A DNA stretch of 64,000 nt from Melanocharis versteri (GCA_013397845.1 VZTG01010069.1:734602-798601); one strand, 5' to 3'; numbered from the stretch's first letter, positions 25,675-39,560 are shown. A program made the numbers and translations. Notes: generated from the sequence alone by a model not told the origin.

Positions 25675-25935
25675 ATGAATATAACAGACACTGTGCGGAG
25701 AGATGACAGGACACTTTATCCTGGGTTTCCTTCCTGGAAGTTACACTTTATTACTTGTAAACTGGAAAATACAACCTGCATTGTTCCCAAACCCATGGAA
25801 CTGTTTAAGAAGAGAGGCGTCTAGAACTAGCTACATTTTTATGAGAAAATAGGACTGTAGTTTGGACATGAATGTTGGCCTTTAATGCATAAGAAAATTT
25901 CAATTCAATAATAAAAAAAAGACTGTGTCTGAAAA
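25675..25935 (+). other. Candidate terminal exon (weak)
   Basis: A pyrimidine-rich stretch ending TTCTGCAG (AG at 25673-25674) forms a good 3' splice site. After it an open frame of 49 codons starts with ATGAATATAACAG and ends at TAG 25822-25824. An AATAAA lies at 25910-25915, followed by a GT-containing segment, so the pieces are ordered as in a last exon with a short 3' UTR. The encoded peptide contains two N-glycosylation-like sequons (NIT, NTT), but I do not recognise it. No matching upstream exon was found, so this may be coincidence. Confidence 0.15.
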
Positions 25936-26624
25936 TGGCATTCTAATTAAATCTTACGAAGATTTTAGAGACAAAGGGCGTAAATAAACACCATTTGCAT
26001 CCCCTAGGCAAAGCAATATCACTCTTTCTCTTTTTTTAACCATTTCTCCTTTCATGCTTCTCACAAGTTATATTGGTTTGGTTGGGGTTTTTTTTTGTAG
26101 AGGGGGAGAAAGTTAGGAAATTGGAAACCCTCCTGCCCTGCCAGCAGAGGTGGAAAACAAAAATGTTCCGTTGCCAAAACCTGAAATTGTGTTCTGAATG
26201 GATGCAGTATAAAGCAGCAATATTTTGATATTTTCAGTTGGACCATTTAGAATGGAAATAGAATTATATCATATTTGAAAACAGTTCTGGAAACAGAAAA
26301 AAGCTGCAGTCTTTGTAATTGGATTTGTCTTGAAAAAGGTTCTTATGAAGAGCACTTAGAAAAAAGAAGTATTGTGGATGGGTCAGTGAGGAGTACTGCA
26401 GGCAGAGAAGTAGAAACATTTTCTGTATTAGACATTTGCAGTCCTATAGAAATCTTCATGTGGCAAAGCCTGAGGGAAAAAAAATTCAAACGGAGCATCT
26501 GATGCGATTGGTCAAATATTCAGTATAAAAAAGGCTCCTCTTTCCTTGCTCAGTAAAAATAAATTTACTGTTTGTGCGTTTTTGTTTCTGAAGTCAGGCC
26601 ACTACACACAAACCTCTTTTCTTT

Positions 26625-26723
26625 CTTGGTTTTTGGTTGGTTGGTTGGTTTTGGGGGATTTGGGGGGTTTTTTGTTAGTTTTGTTGTATTTTTTTGTTTT
26701 GCTTTTTTGGTTGTTTGTTTTTG
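26625..26723 (+). repeat. T/G low-complexity tract with (GGTT)n
   Basis: It opens with GGTTTTTGGTTGG and about four GGTT units. It continues with G5 and G6 runs separated by T, then T-rich sequence with single G. Only two long G runs are present, so it does not meet the usual four-run quadruplex rule. It is the compositional mirror of the A/C tracts on the other side of the CpG island. Confidence 0.85.
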
Positions 26724-29700
26724 AGACAGAGTAAGTTTCTAGTTTTCATTGCTTTCATAAGCTCAAGCCAATTCATGCTGAATGAGACAAATGCGATCTC
26801 TCAAAGTCTGTAACGTTTAAAATCTCCTGATTCTGGAGGGAGTGTCACGGCGTGAGTGTGGGGGCAGCGCTGCTGTGATTTAGTGCCCGCAGGGGTGGCA
26901 CAGCTGCCGAGGGTATCAGACAACGAGCCCACTCGGGCTTATTTATAGAGACCCACACGCTTTTCATCTCCCTCTGGTATTTTTATTTCAGTAGCATTTG
27001 AGATCCCAGTCTTCCTGCACTTTCACATGAGAAAATAGTGCCTCTCCTGACGAGCTGGGATTTTAAGATGGGCGGAAGAGGGGAGAAGGAGGAGAAGAGC
27101 TCTCTCATTCCATCAGTTCAGCTCCAGGTTCCCAACAGGAAAACTGGGATGCAGAGCCTTGCCCAGATTGAATTGTGGTTTTTGTGTTTTGGTTGGGGTT
27201 TTTTAAAGGCAGTCATGCTTTGGGATTGCACAGAAAACCAATTTGCTGCACAGTGCCACTTAGAAAGTGAACTCGTGTCTGGACAATTTTCCGCCAGAGC
27301 CTGTCCAACTTCCCAAACTGCTTTCTTTTGTTGCTTTTGGGATGAACTTGACTTTCATCGCAGAGAGCCCTCTCCTTTGTTTTCAAAGGCTTTTTCTGCC
27401 AAGCCAAGTAACTGTATTTCTCAAGCACAGTCCTCTGAAGGCACTGAAGCATGTTGAATACAGAAGAGTAATTTGTTCCCTCGGGCTGTATATGTCTTGT
27501 ATTAAAAATTACAAGATGTGAATCTGTGGCTGTGCTGGGAGCACACACTGGATTTGTTGTATGGTGAGAAGAGAACAGGTTATGGCTAATCTAGTTCATT
27601 CATTGAAGATAAGAGAGGCACTGCCCTTTCTGCTTTTTTGTTTTCTTGGGTCTGGATCAAATCCCCATCTGTCCATCAATGTGAACAATTGTGTCTGAGT
27701 CAAGAGTGCTTTGATTAAAAATGATATGGGTGGAAACACCCTTTTTACTGAGAAGAAATGAATAAGGAAATGGCCCTCGTGTGTGAGCTTTTGGGGAGAG
27801 ACTGTCTGCTCAGCTCGCAGGCCAGTCAAAATATGCTCCCCAGCAGGGAAATTAATAAATAGACCAGCTTCAATAGATGGAGATTTAAGGGCAGGAGACT
27901 AATGTTGTTCTAAAATTCTTTTGGGTTGGAACTTAAATCCAATCTTAATGAGGTCATAGTAGAAAATTAATTTATTTTCTATCTTCCAAACAATATCTTC
28001 TTTGTTAAACAAGAAGATTGGAGAGATTTTTTTTTCAATAATTATTTTTATATATGCTCAAAAATGTGCGAAAGCTTTGGCCCCTTTCATTTCCTGAAGA
28101 CAATCATGTGATAACCTTAAGTAGACCACATGAATGTATTAATCTCATATTCCTAAGTGTTACGGAGAATTGAGAAACCTCCATTCTTTGGATTTCCTCT
28201 GTATGGGATGTCAAGAATGATATGAAAGGAGTGGTTTTGTAGTGAAAATACAAAACTGCTGAGTAACAGCAACATGAGTATACAGGGACCTGGTTTGGAC
28301 TGGTCTGCAGTGGAAGTGGTGGAAACTCCATCATTCAAAACATCAAAGTCTTATGACTGTTGAGAGTCTCACAGTACCGGGTGTTTTTCTTAAATCTCCA
28401 GCTTCTGGAATCAATGAATTTGTCGGCATTTCCATGTATTTTACATAAGCAAGCAGACAGACAAGCTACTAGTTCTTGCTACTTGTGGAGGAAAACTCAG
28501 AAATGAGGCTCTAAAAGATTCATATAGTAAAATACAAAGAAGTAACAGTTCCTGATTCGGCAGATCTTTATATTTTGAATCTGCCAGTTTGCCCATACCT
28601 CAGGAAACAAAAGCAGTGACCTGTAAAGTGTCCACAATAAATAAATGCCAGTGGTTCGAGGTGGTTTGGGCATCCTGGCATACTGACATCCTTCAGGGAT
28701 TCACATCTGGGGCTTGACTTTGGGTCTGTCCTGAGCAAGGTAAGGATGTCACTACGTATCTAAATCACTGGTTTTATGAGTGATTTCCATGGTCGGTTTC
28801 CCACTTGAGGTGTGAAAGTTCTCGTCATCAAAAAATGCATTTATTTAGCAACAAAGGACTTGGCAATACACCCTCAAGGAATGGATGACTCTTCAGTGGC
28901 AGAGTCACAGCTGACCCAGGGGAAGAACAGAGGTGACTGATGAAAATGGCAACCTCTTGACACAGGGGTGTCTGATGGCTCCTCCCTGTGTGCAGGCAGG
29001 TGACACTTCATCACCTGTGTGAGTCTCACCTGGATTTTGGAAGGAAATGAATGAAAGGCAAGGCAGATACTTCAGGTAAGAGTGACTTGGTGGAAGTGGT
29101 GGTATAATAATGCTGAGATTACTCTGCTGTGGTCAGGAAACTGTTTCTCTGTTCAGCAGATCCAGATCAATCTCCATGTGCCTCATTGCTGCAGGCCCTA
29201 CAGTCACAGATAACACCCAGCACACTGTAATGCAGCTCTGCTACTACAAGGGCTTTCCAGGTGGCTGCAGAGATGCCTGGAGCTCAATTTACACATAACC
29301 TTCCCCAAAATCCACCCAGGGTGGGCCACCACATGGCCGAGGCGCTGTGAACTCTCTGTCAGCTGAGCAAAGCACCACCTTTGCTCTGAAAGCAAAGGGT
29401 GGGTCCTGCCAAAGCATTTAATTAAAATTAAAATGCACTTACAGGTAGATTCCTAAAATTTCACCTTCCAAAGGGTCTGAGCTAGTCCTGCTGGGATACA
29501 AAGAAGTGATTCCCAAAGCTATTTCTGACTTGCTGCTTAGCTGCTTAAGCCATCACATGGCAACTGCTGCCTGCACTAAATGGAAAAGAGTATTTTTTAC
29601 ATGCAGACGCAGTTTAATGTCTTTGCCAAAGGTTTTTTTCACCTCCTCTGCTACCCTGAGCCATCACCTGCTAGTGCTTGTGGCGTGCAAATTGGAGAGT

Positions 29701-32700
29701 TTTCTTTATGAGTTGCACATAAAATCCACACCTCTGGTCATGCATGAGAAACTGCTGAAAGAGCCCGATACAGCCCTGAACGTGTTCCCTGTTTTATGGA
29801 CAGGACCCGAAGGTTGTTTGCTTTTCAGAACTGCACCGTGTGTCACGCCTGACCCTGCTGGCACTCACAGATACTCAGTGACACACTCTTGGCAGGGGAC
29901 ACAGCTGGCTAATTATGCATGCAGTTTACCTACAGCCTGGCTTTAGAAGGAGCCCAATTAAATGATCCAAGGGGTCAGAAGGAAAATGAAGGCATTGCTA
30001 GAGGAGTGAAACCTTTTCTACCTCCTGAGGCAAAACTTACTATTTTCACAGTGACCAGGGAAAAAACAAAGCAGAGCAGATGTTTTCCCTTTAAAAAGAA
30101 GCTTATTTTGCTCCTAATTAGTTTTGATCATTATCACACTTGACATTAGTTTTTGATATTATAAAAGAGGGATTCTCATGCAATTTGAATATTATTTTAA
30201 TACTGGTCTTTTTCTTGTTCAGTAGCTGTCAGCTTCCATGGGGTTATTTTTATAGAACTGTTAGTTTAGGTGAGCAAAGATAACAGAACCTGTCCATTCT
30301 CCTCTGTTTTGGTTGTTGAGAGTTTTTCTAGTTGGGCCGGTATAACCCTAATGTCATTTATGGGACAGAACAGGCTTCCCAAATTAGTCTGTCTCCTAGT
30401 TAAAAAAGACATTTCAAAATCAGAGTTATCTGCCTAACAAAGGGAAAAAGCACTTGTCACAACTTTTCACAAATCTGAACGGCCTTCGTGCCTTTTTAGA
30501 TGATCCACCAAGGGACTTTGCTGCCGGGAACACAGTGCTGAGAGCAGTGCCAGTGCCCCACAGTTTGCAAAAGCCCAGGCACAGCTTGTGGTCCCAGCTC
30601 TGCGGGCCAGTGGTCACCAGGCAGTGCAGGAGCAGCACATGGGTGTTTCCAACCTTAAAGCATTTGCCATCTCAGTTTTGCTCCACAGCAGTGATGAGTT
30701 TTCTCTGGAGGCATGCCCAACCCTTTTGGGGAATATACCTCTTGCAAAATAGGACATGAACTTGAGTTTCCTTGATTAAATCTTGTGGTATGCACACTTT
30801 GAGAGTTGCCCAGCAAATGCCTTCTCCGTTTGACAGCACGGATCCAAAGATAGCTCACGCTGCTGCTGTCTGGGCAAACTGTTTTTCCTTCTGCTGCCTA
30901 TAAAATAGCTGGAAAATCTTCTTGGGGGAGAAAAATTTCTGGAAACTCTAAAGTGAGCTGAATTCCCCAAGTCATTACACTTGGTTAGTGTCTTTCACAA
31001 CACTGCTAAGCCCTGGGTAATGGTATGCATAACCCCGAAAAGCAGAAACAGAAAGACAGGAAATTATGGCTGAACTAGTGTTTTTCTTAGGGCGTTTGTG
31101 CTCACTGTTGGAACAACCAGTGCCAGGTATTGTGAAACACAGTGAGAAGCCCCTTTTCAGCTAAGTTTCTGTTTAAAATTCAGCCAGATTATAGTGAGAT
31201 ATGAAAATCTCCAGAAGAGGTATGCTGTAAAGGCAGGAAGCTGCTTCAAGGAGTGTCACTGCCTCTCTGGGAGTCTTGGGTGCAGCCAGGTCATGGTCCC
31301 TGCGAGTCAGACGGTGCTGCTAATCCCACAGCTCCAGCACCACGGGGAGGTTCCCTCACTGGTGTAAGGAAAGGTCAGTTGAAGCCTAAAACAATCGTGA
31401 TGTGCTCTTTGAGCTTTTGGGGGTTTACATTGTCCTCCTAACTGTGATGGTGTTCAATGCACTTCATATATTTCAAATGGAGTCACATCTCATTATCTAG
31501 AGCCATACCACTAGGGCTGGTGCTTTAAAAAGAACTCCAAACACTGTGATGTTTGGGCAAAAGCTCCGTGTATTCCAGTGGGTGCTTCTCTGGTTATCTC
31601 TGTCTTGTGGGCCCCTCAAAAAACGCTCATTGTGTGAGGCAATTCACAAAAATGCCAGTCTAATTAACAAGCTTTGATACCATGAGGGTGCAACTGTCGT
31701 GTTGCAGGACACCCAGAAGGTGTGGTAAGCCCCTTGCTCATATCTGATGCACAGAGAGCGGAGTTTAAAACAGCCTGAGTCAGGCTGGGTCCCCTGCCAA
31801 CAGCTTTCCTGAGGGATGCAAAGCACAGTGGAGCAATATTTGCTGAAAGCAGTGTTAAGGACTTTATGATCTCTGCTCTTGCCCAGCCTGGTTTCTCCCC
31901 ACCTGAACCTTTGCAGTCTGTGTGACTGGCCAGCCAAAGCCTTGCTTTCTGCAGGTTATTTGGGGCAGAAAACAGTGATTGCTTTGGAGGAAGGAAGGAA
32001 CAGCAGCAGGAGGAGCCCTTAAACCTTCAAAAGGGGTGAAGATATCAAGTGCAGTTGTTGGGCAATCACAGGGAAGGAGTAGAAGCAAGGACAGCAAATC
32101 ACTTCCAAGTACATATTGACAAACACAAGCTTGCAGCCTTGAACCCTCACAAATTAAAAGTGGCTTATTCCAAATTTTGACAGGGAAATGATGGAGTCTC
32201 ATTGTACCATTTGGCTCCAGTGGTTTTTCAAGGTCTTGGTGTATCAGCTCCGTATTTTTATTAGAAAACAGAGGAGTGTTGTGTGGCCTGAGGAGCTGTG
32301 CAGATGAATACCTGAGAGGAGTTTAGCCCACGCCATAAGGAACAGATCAAGCCTTGCTCACGCGTGTTGTTCATTTACACCTTGCATCACACGCAGCCCA
32401 GCGCCTTCATCTCGGCTTCGTGCTGAATCCAGACAATGAGCCCGATTCACCACTGCATTCCTTTATTTTTACCTCAGGATAATTTCTTTTAAATCAGAGG
32501 ACAGACTGGACTAACCCAGTGGTTTTTGTGCCAAAGAAATCAATGCTACAAGCCTTTGAGCTTCCTGACCTGCTGTTTTGCTTTAACCTTCACTTTGGGG
32601 TTTTTTATCCTAGTTGGGGATCTTGATGGGTTCATAGTTGTTGGAGGCTCCTCTGTTGTCTCAAGAGAGGCAGTTAGGTGCTAGAATTAAATACTGAATG

Positions 32701-33550
32701 ACAGATTTTTCATAGCATGGGAAGAGCAAAACAAAACAGCTGTCTGCAGAAACCTGAAGGAGCAGGAACTAGACTGCTCTTTAAAAATAAACTTGGCATT
32801 GGAGATGGTGACTGAGATAAAGTCATAGCCAAAAATGGTGAATATTTAGGATGCTCAAAAATATTCCTATGTTAGTGGTTTGCAAATGTGGGAACAATAT
32901 ATTCAAGCTTTATTTTCTTTAGCATGTTCTTTGGCTTGAAGTGAAGTTCAACATTCAAAATGACCATGTAATAATGGAACCATTTCAGTCAATCTCCTGT
33001 TTTTCTGTATTCAGTCAGATCCACTGCGTCTAGTGCCAAAAAAAAGCTTTTACTGATTTTTACTTTTGTTAGCCTGAAAGAACCAAAACCAATGGAGAAC
33101 CAGCAAACTGAGATTGAATGATACAAATCCAAGTTCACTGAATTTGCGTGTTTAAAATCATTAAAGAAGTGGAGTACCATAAATACTGCTGGGATTCTAA
33201 TTTAACCTACAAAATAATGCATGATGAAGGTATAGGGCTGAAGGAACTCACACACAAACCAGACTTTGATCTTGATAATATAACTTTTATTACAGTATTT
33301 ACTTGTATATTACCTATGTTTTTATAAGGAAATCAAAGTGAGAAGGAGCAAATACTCCATGATGATGTTTTTAGAGCCAAACAGAACCGAACTAGTTCTG
33401 CCTCCACTGCCACACTGATGGGTTCTCATGTGCACACCCCACAGGAAGTGAAAATTAACTCCAAAATTCGTCTTCCCCATCAAAGTGTTTCAGCCCTGAC
33501 CCAGGCTGGGCTTCTCCATGTGTGAAAGAGCATGGTGTGTTTGTCCCCAG

Positions 33551-33822
33551 GTCTGGCGTGGGATGGCAGGAGGCGGGACAATCAGGAACATACACTGGGG
33601 GATGCTTTCTCTGCCATAGCCAAGGGTGAACTGCAGGAACAGTTTGCCAGTGCTGCCATGCACACAGCAGTGAATGATCACCTTGCTCACCATCTTCACT
33701 GCCTGCTGAGCTGCTCGTGTGAAAGGGGCTGTGCAGGGGCCAGTGACCATCTCCATGGACGAGCGAGGCAGGATGAATGTGTGAGAATAAAATTTCTGTG
33801 ATCGTGACTCCTTTTTTGTGTG
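33551..33822 (+). other. Candidate terminal exon or 3' end (weak)
   Basis: A possible acceptor (TTTGTCCCCAG ending at 33550) precedes a stop-free segment of about 83 codons. AATAAA at 33786-33791 is followed, 20 bases on, by a T/GT-rich element (CTTTTTTGTGTG at 33811-33822); this spacing suits a cleavage and polyadenylation site. The peptide in this frame (containing AIAKGELQEQFASAAMHTAV) is not one I recognise. The minus strand is also open for 88 codons. The polyadenylation context is better supported than the exon itself. Confidence 0.18.
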
Positions 33823-36800
33823 ATCATAACAAAAGGCTATTTCAGCAGCTTAGAGGGTCTGTTTGGGGGGACACATCCCAAAGCCTGGTTTGACAGTCTA
33901 TGCACTGTTTGTGCAGTGGGGATGTCATCTCCATACTGAGAAAGAGCTGAGAAGACTCCAGTTACAGCTCTGTATTCCATTTCCCAGGACCCTGCAGAAA
34001 TGTTTTCCAGTTTATATGTGTGAGAGAGCGTCTACTCTGGTTATCACTCAGCTGCAGACTATGAGGCCCCAATCCAGAGGTTAAGCTTAGCTTAAACTGT
34101 TGTAATCATCTCATTTGTGTGTCTAAAGCATCTGTTCCTGTCTTTGCTCAGTTTTCATGGCAACACAAGAACGGCTCACAGGTACACAAATCTTTCAGCT
34201 GGGAGGTGCTTGGTTTGGAGGCTTTGACAGAATGTGAAACCAGATTAGTTTCACGTAATATCAAGTTTTCTTACTGGCATTTTCTGTGAGTGCATTTATC
34301 AGGGAAGCTGCAAAAAGCTGGAAAGCTGCTCCACAGGAACTTTGAAGCAGAGCTGAGATCCAAGGTACTTCTAAATGCCGGAGCTGGAAAGTGAAATGGA
34401 TGCCTGTTTGTATCTATTTCACATGTATCTCTGCTTTCTCAGCTATAGCGTAACTCAGAGAAAAGTGTCAGGGCTATTAAACACTGCCTAGTCAAACCTA
34501 CATGCACTTCCACTGAAGTCATTAAGGTATGCACAAAACTTGGTTATATTACTTTACTCAAAATGTGTTGAAATTGTTCATTCAAGCACTCAAAAACTAG
34601 AATAGTTAAGAATTAATGTTGTAATTTTAATGCAGACTATTTTTTTTCCTTACATTTGATTCAGTGAAATCATAACTGCCTCATCCTGTCCTGCTTCATC
34701 CACTGGATGCTCTCTGGCTATTCAGGACTTTTTAACCTCTTTTAATACATGGTCCCAGATGTTTTGTACTGCACATTATTCCAGTGCTGCCGGAATATGA
34801 AAGTTAATTTAGTTGTGGACATTTTCATGGTGGTATCACCATGATATCTGAATGCTTCTCAAAATCAATTGCTTCACTTTTGCATCAATGCTGCGATAGT
34901 CAACCCTATTATTAGCCCCCTTTTACAGCTAAGCAGAGAAGACAGCTACTCAGCTTCCACAAGGCTCTGATGAGTGTTTGCAGACCAGCAATTCTGAACT
35001 GCATGAGTTAGACACAGGCAGAGCTGTAGGCACACTGGGGACTGCAAAACATCCAGGCACCACAGGCATTCCCACACCACCAAATGTCAAGCCCTTGCTG
35101 AAGACGGGAGGAGGCAAAAACTTCTCAGTGAAATGTGTGTGAGGTTGTTATTTTTACAGTGTTTCTAAGCTTCAGAGACATCATCCACGTGGGTCAGGAT
35201 GTCAGGATCTGAATAGCAGCACTTGGAGCTTCCTAATGTGATGAAAACCTTACACAGACCCTCAGCTCCTCCTCCTGTTTGATTCCTTCTGGCTTGTGAC
35301 TAGAAGAGCCTTAATTAGCTCTTGAACATGCCCTTAAACAGCAGGTGGAAATTATTCCTATAGTTTCTTTGTGTATTTCTTTTTCCCTAAGGACAAAAGG
35401 AAACAGTTGTGTCTCAGAGGATCCCCCAGCTGGTACTACTTGTGCATGATGCCCCGTCTGTGTTTGCTGCTGCTGAAAACATGCAGGTCAGTGCTGACAA
35501 ACACAGCTCTCACTGCGCTCTGCAGGCTGAGGGAGAAGCCAGCCTGACTGTCTGGGTGGAATCTCTGTGCACTGCTCTGACAGGGGTGTATCACCACTTG
35601 GGTGGCAGCCAGTTACACACCACATCTGTGAAATCTGGGGGCTGCCTGCTCTGAAGCACTGTCGTCATTATATCATGTCCAAACTATTTGTGCATGGGAA
35701 CTGACAGTGATACTTCCAGTAAAAAAAAGGCCTTTTCTGAAGCTACGTGCAATTGCTAGACAGTAAATGTCTGGAGAGTAGTTAAAAATTTCTGTATATA
35801 TGTGCATGAGTCTCTTAATATCAGAGAGATTTATGGCTTTTCAAATAATGTTGACACTATAGCATGCAAGTTGCACATGAATTAGCTACAATAAATAATA
35901 AAATATGAAGTTAAGAGGCCTATTAGATCATCTTCTCATGCCAGTCTCTAAATGTTTCATGTAGCATTTTCTCTATGTGGTGTTTTGCTACCATCCATGA
36001 GAGCATTAGTTCACTAATCAAGCATTAGCATTAATCAGAGATATTCAATCCCTCTCTGAACGTGTTTAGAGGACTGAAGAGCTGACGTGCTGGCAGATGT
36101 ATATGCTTTATTTGCAAAAGCATGTATAGGTCTTACAGAACTTACACAGCAATGGGTGAAGAATTATAAAAAAATATTTTTAAAGCAGATGAAGTTATGT
36201 AGGTCTGAGTAAAATGGACTGTCCAACCAAGCTACATCCTCCCTTAGCAATGGAGCTTCTGCTTTCTGGCAGCTCAGATCCCTGGGTTTTTTAAAGATCA
36301 TTTTGTGTATCTATTTTCCCCTCTTTTGCCTTTGTGTCCTTGCATGGATGATACAGATTTTGAGAGAGATTTGAGTCATGCTGACATGGTGATGCTGGAA
36401 GTGAGACAGTATTTTATCAGGTTTCCCTGTAAGCCCCAGACTTACCTTCCTAACAGACATTTCTCATGCTTGGCTGATTGAAAAGGGACCGTATTATTAA
36501 TAACTGAACTACTACGGATATAATATAATAATGTCTGCAGTAAATTAATTGAGATGGGAGGACACCTGTGTTACCCCCTTGCTCGCTGCAGGGCAGTGCT
36601 CAGAGGTGAGCACAGGCACGGGGGAACATTCACGGTGCTGGAACAAAGACACAGTTGACCCCTGACATCATTTAAAGCTACTTGATGCCAAGGACTTCCT
36701 CACTTTTTACGGATATTGAAACAAATAAGTCATGGAAATGATGACTGACCCCAGCCATATGGGAGCAGAGAGATTAGCTGCTAATATGGAAAGTTACCTG

Positions 36801-38049
36801 GCCAGCGTTGAGATCAGTCACGGGAGAAGGGGAGATCAGAGGGAGGCTGCCGAAACCGTGAGGTAATGTGGCTGCTGGGGAAGAGGGGCTGGAGCTGGGG
36901 CCGACTGCAAGAGAAGAGGTGAAGGTTTTTTCTCTGCTGAAGCCAAAAGTGTGCGTCATCATGTGGCTGACTGACAGAGCTGCCTTTTCTAGAACGTGCT
37001 CGATGCTATGGGAATAACGAGCGCGGGGAAGTCACTGCGAAGTGCACGGGAGGAAGAGCAGTAAATCAAGCACCAGAACAAAGCTGGAAAGCCTCTGCCC
37101 AGTCCTGAGCAAAATACGAGCAAGAACAGGGAGTCTGGGAACAGGAAAAGGTCTGCAGGAGAGTTGGAGAGAAGAAATAGGGAGCAGTGTGGTGCAGGGA
37201 GGGACACTGCTGCTGACAGGGGTTAAAGAACAAAACCGAGCCATTAAACTTGGGGACTATATAAATAAACACCACTCTTTGTAGCAGCTTGATTACATGG
37301 GTTAATTGGATGATACCAGGCTTTATTTAAATACACATCCCACTGAAACGCAGCAGGAAAACTGCGCAGTTGTTCTTGCAGCACACAGGGAGACGATACA
37401 GTCTCACTAAAGATTATTTGGGGCTGAATTTTCACTTTCCCTGAGCATAAGATTAAAACCCTCACTAAAACTATTTAATTGATTACACAGCTGAGGTGTG
37501 TAGAGCTTAATAAGCAGAAAAAGGAAGACAGGTTTTAAATCAAATTACGGATGTTTCATTGTAAAGAGAGTCAGCCAGTCCATATCTGAGATATGTAGAC
37601 TTTAATTTTAGCAAATGACTGTTAATATGAATTGCCTTGGAAAAGAATAAAAATGCAGTTGCTAGGAGGATCAAAGCTTTAGAGATCTGTAGAATTGGAA
37701 AGGCCAAAAAGAAACTGACAGAAAGAAAAAATAAGAAGGCTGAAATCAGATTTTACCTTCCTCACTTGGGACAGTCGTGATGTAATCCTGCTGAACTGAC
37801 TGAGAATATCCAACATGAAAGAATATTCAACATGGGAAGATGTTTCTGGCTGAAAGGGAGCAAAGGAAACATGCACACACTGGTGAAGGGTTGTGGCACG
37901 CAGACTTAAATCCAGGAAATGAGGAATTAGCATGGAGCAATTCACATGAAAGTTCAGAAAACATATTGTGCAGGATAATATACTGCGAGGGGTCATTCCT
38001 ACACTTGTTGGGAATTATTTTAAGACATAAAGAGACCATGTCTACATTT

Positions 38050-38063
38050 CTGTCTGTCTGTCT
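38050..38063 (+). repeat. Short (CTGT)n repeat
   Basis: About three and a half tetranucleotide units (CTGT CTGT CTGT CT). It is too short to be informative except as a possible microsatellite seed. Confidence 0.7.
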
Positions 38064-38289
38064 ACCCATAGTGAGACTTCTGGTGTAATCAGATATCAGG
38101 GTTTTATAGACAGATTAAATGGAAGTTGAATTTCCTTTCCAAAATATAATGAAAACTAATAATTTTTAAAAAATGAGTCTTTGCCCTAGGATTGCTTGAA
38201 GAATTCTGAGTGGATCACTCTGAACTATTTAGGTCTCATAAATTAGATCCATAAAAGAAACTGATAAAGGACAGAAATGGAACTAAATA

Positions 38290-38351
38290 TTTTTTCTTTC
38301 GTTTCTTTCCCCCTTATTTTCTTTTTTCTTCTCTTTTCTTTTTTTCTTTTT
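38290..38351 (+). repeat. Pyrimidine-rich low-complexity tract
   Basis: An irregular T/C stretch (TTTTCTTT, TTTCCCCCTT, TTCTTCTCTTTTC) with very few purines. No regular period is visible. It is a homopurine tract on minus. Confidence 0.8.
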
Positions 38352-39119
38352 AAAATTTTATTTTCTTGTTTATTTGCTATTCAGTTCTGATAATTTATGT
38401 AGTTTTGGATAATTTTCATTCTGAATACTGATTTACACAATTAGAATATAATGTATGCATTATGTTAAGTGTTTTGCAATTATAGAAATTTGTCACCCTT
38501 AGAGCTGCCTTCTGCTTCCATTCTTGTCACTTTGGTGGCTGAAATTTCTTTCAGTGTCATAAAATTTAAGGTTGTAAAATTCATATTGTAACTTTAACAG
38601 CCACATCTGTTTTAAACATTTTTGTTTTAAGAACTCAATGAGAATTTAATGACAAGGCAATAAAAGGAAAAGTTGAAGGAAATTATCACAGATTTGTAAA
38701 GCCATAAGACATGTTTCTGCACTTCTGTGGGCCATCAAATTACAAAGAAACAGCCCAATTGCTTTTATTATAGCAATTCTGCTCTTAAAGCATTTCATCG
38801 TTTGATGTATTAGCAAGAATTAACATTTCATTTACATCAGTATTAATAATGACAATTATACCCAGGTGCAGGATATTGTCATTAACATACAGACACCGGC
38901 AGCATGTTCAGAGAAAAATAATTATCTACAGTGCTGCCACTGTGTTTGACAGTAATAAATGATAAATTATAACATATTTTGCGTGCCACCAAATTAATCT
39001 ACAGGACCAAGAATGCAATAAAAATCACTTTTTCCTTCAGTGTCTTGCTACAGATCCAACCTTTCAAATGGTGTAAGCCAGGGTAATGTGGCTGTTGCTA
39101 CTCAGACCCATCCATCCAG

Positions 39120-39560
39120 CAGAACCCAGAGGTGCTGGAGGTGGGAGGGACACCTGGAAATCCAGCCCCCAGCTCCAGGCAGGTTCAGCCAGAGCAAGTT
39201 TCTCAAGGCCACGTCCAGCCACGTTTTGGATATCAGCACAACCTCCCCAGGCAACTTCGTCCAGTGCCTGACCACTCTCACCAGAGAAAATGTTTTTCAT
39301 TTGTTTAAATGGTATTTTTTGTGTTTATTTCTGTGCCCGTTGTCTCTTGTCCTGCCACTGGGTATCACGGAGCCATCCTCTCATCCAGTTCCCATCAGAT
39401 ACTTGCAGACATTAATGAGGCTCCGGAAGAGGCTCCTCCTCTCCAGGCTGAACAATCCTGGCTCTAAGCTTCTCTTCAGATGTCAGATGCTCCTGTCCCT
39501 TAATCACCTTCCTTGCTCTTTGCTGGACACACTCCTCTCCCTGTCTCTGTTGTACTGGGG
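39120..39560 (-). mobile_element. CR1 LINE fragment (3' region), minus orientation
   Basis: The plus strand matches the reverse complement of the avian CR1 3' region in conserved order. First come a diverged opening and CACAACCTCCCCAGGCAAC. Next are CCAGTGCCTGACCACTCTC and GTTGTCTCTTGTCCTGCCAC. Last come CTCCTCTCCAGGCTGAACAA, CTTTGCTGGACACACTCC and TTGTACTGGGGCACCCAGAA. The element therefore reads on the minus strand. The terminal ATTCTATG-type repeats are not visible at the right-hand end of the element's reading direction, so it is truncated or eroded, and many substitutions show it is old. The 183-codon plus frame at 39040-39591 is simply its antisense. CR1 is the dominant bird retrotransposon. 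Confidence 0.85.

Larger units (their letters stand above)
24640..39100. other. Long non-coding stretch, no gene recognised apart from weak exon candidates
   Basis: About 14 kb with no protein-coding gene that I can identify. The largest open frames (139 codons at 27038-27457; 146 codons at 29506-29946, both plus) have no known motif. Notable contents are a 20-base T run, a T/G tract at 26625-26723, two candidate last exons listed separately, and a pyrimidine tract at 38290-38351. The remainder looks like ordinary avian intronic or intergenic sequence. Confidence 0.5.

Noticed and set aside
28650..28665. GGTTCGA string resembling a tRNA B box
   Set aside because: The following bases do not fit the B-box consensus, and no cloverleaf or A box could be placed around it; the similar string near 6346 fails likewise.
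37255..37268. TATA-box-like CTATATAAATAAAC on plus
   Set aside because: Such strings are common in AT-rich DNA, and no CpG enrichment, recognised downstream ORF or other promoter feature accompanies it.
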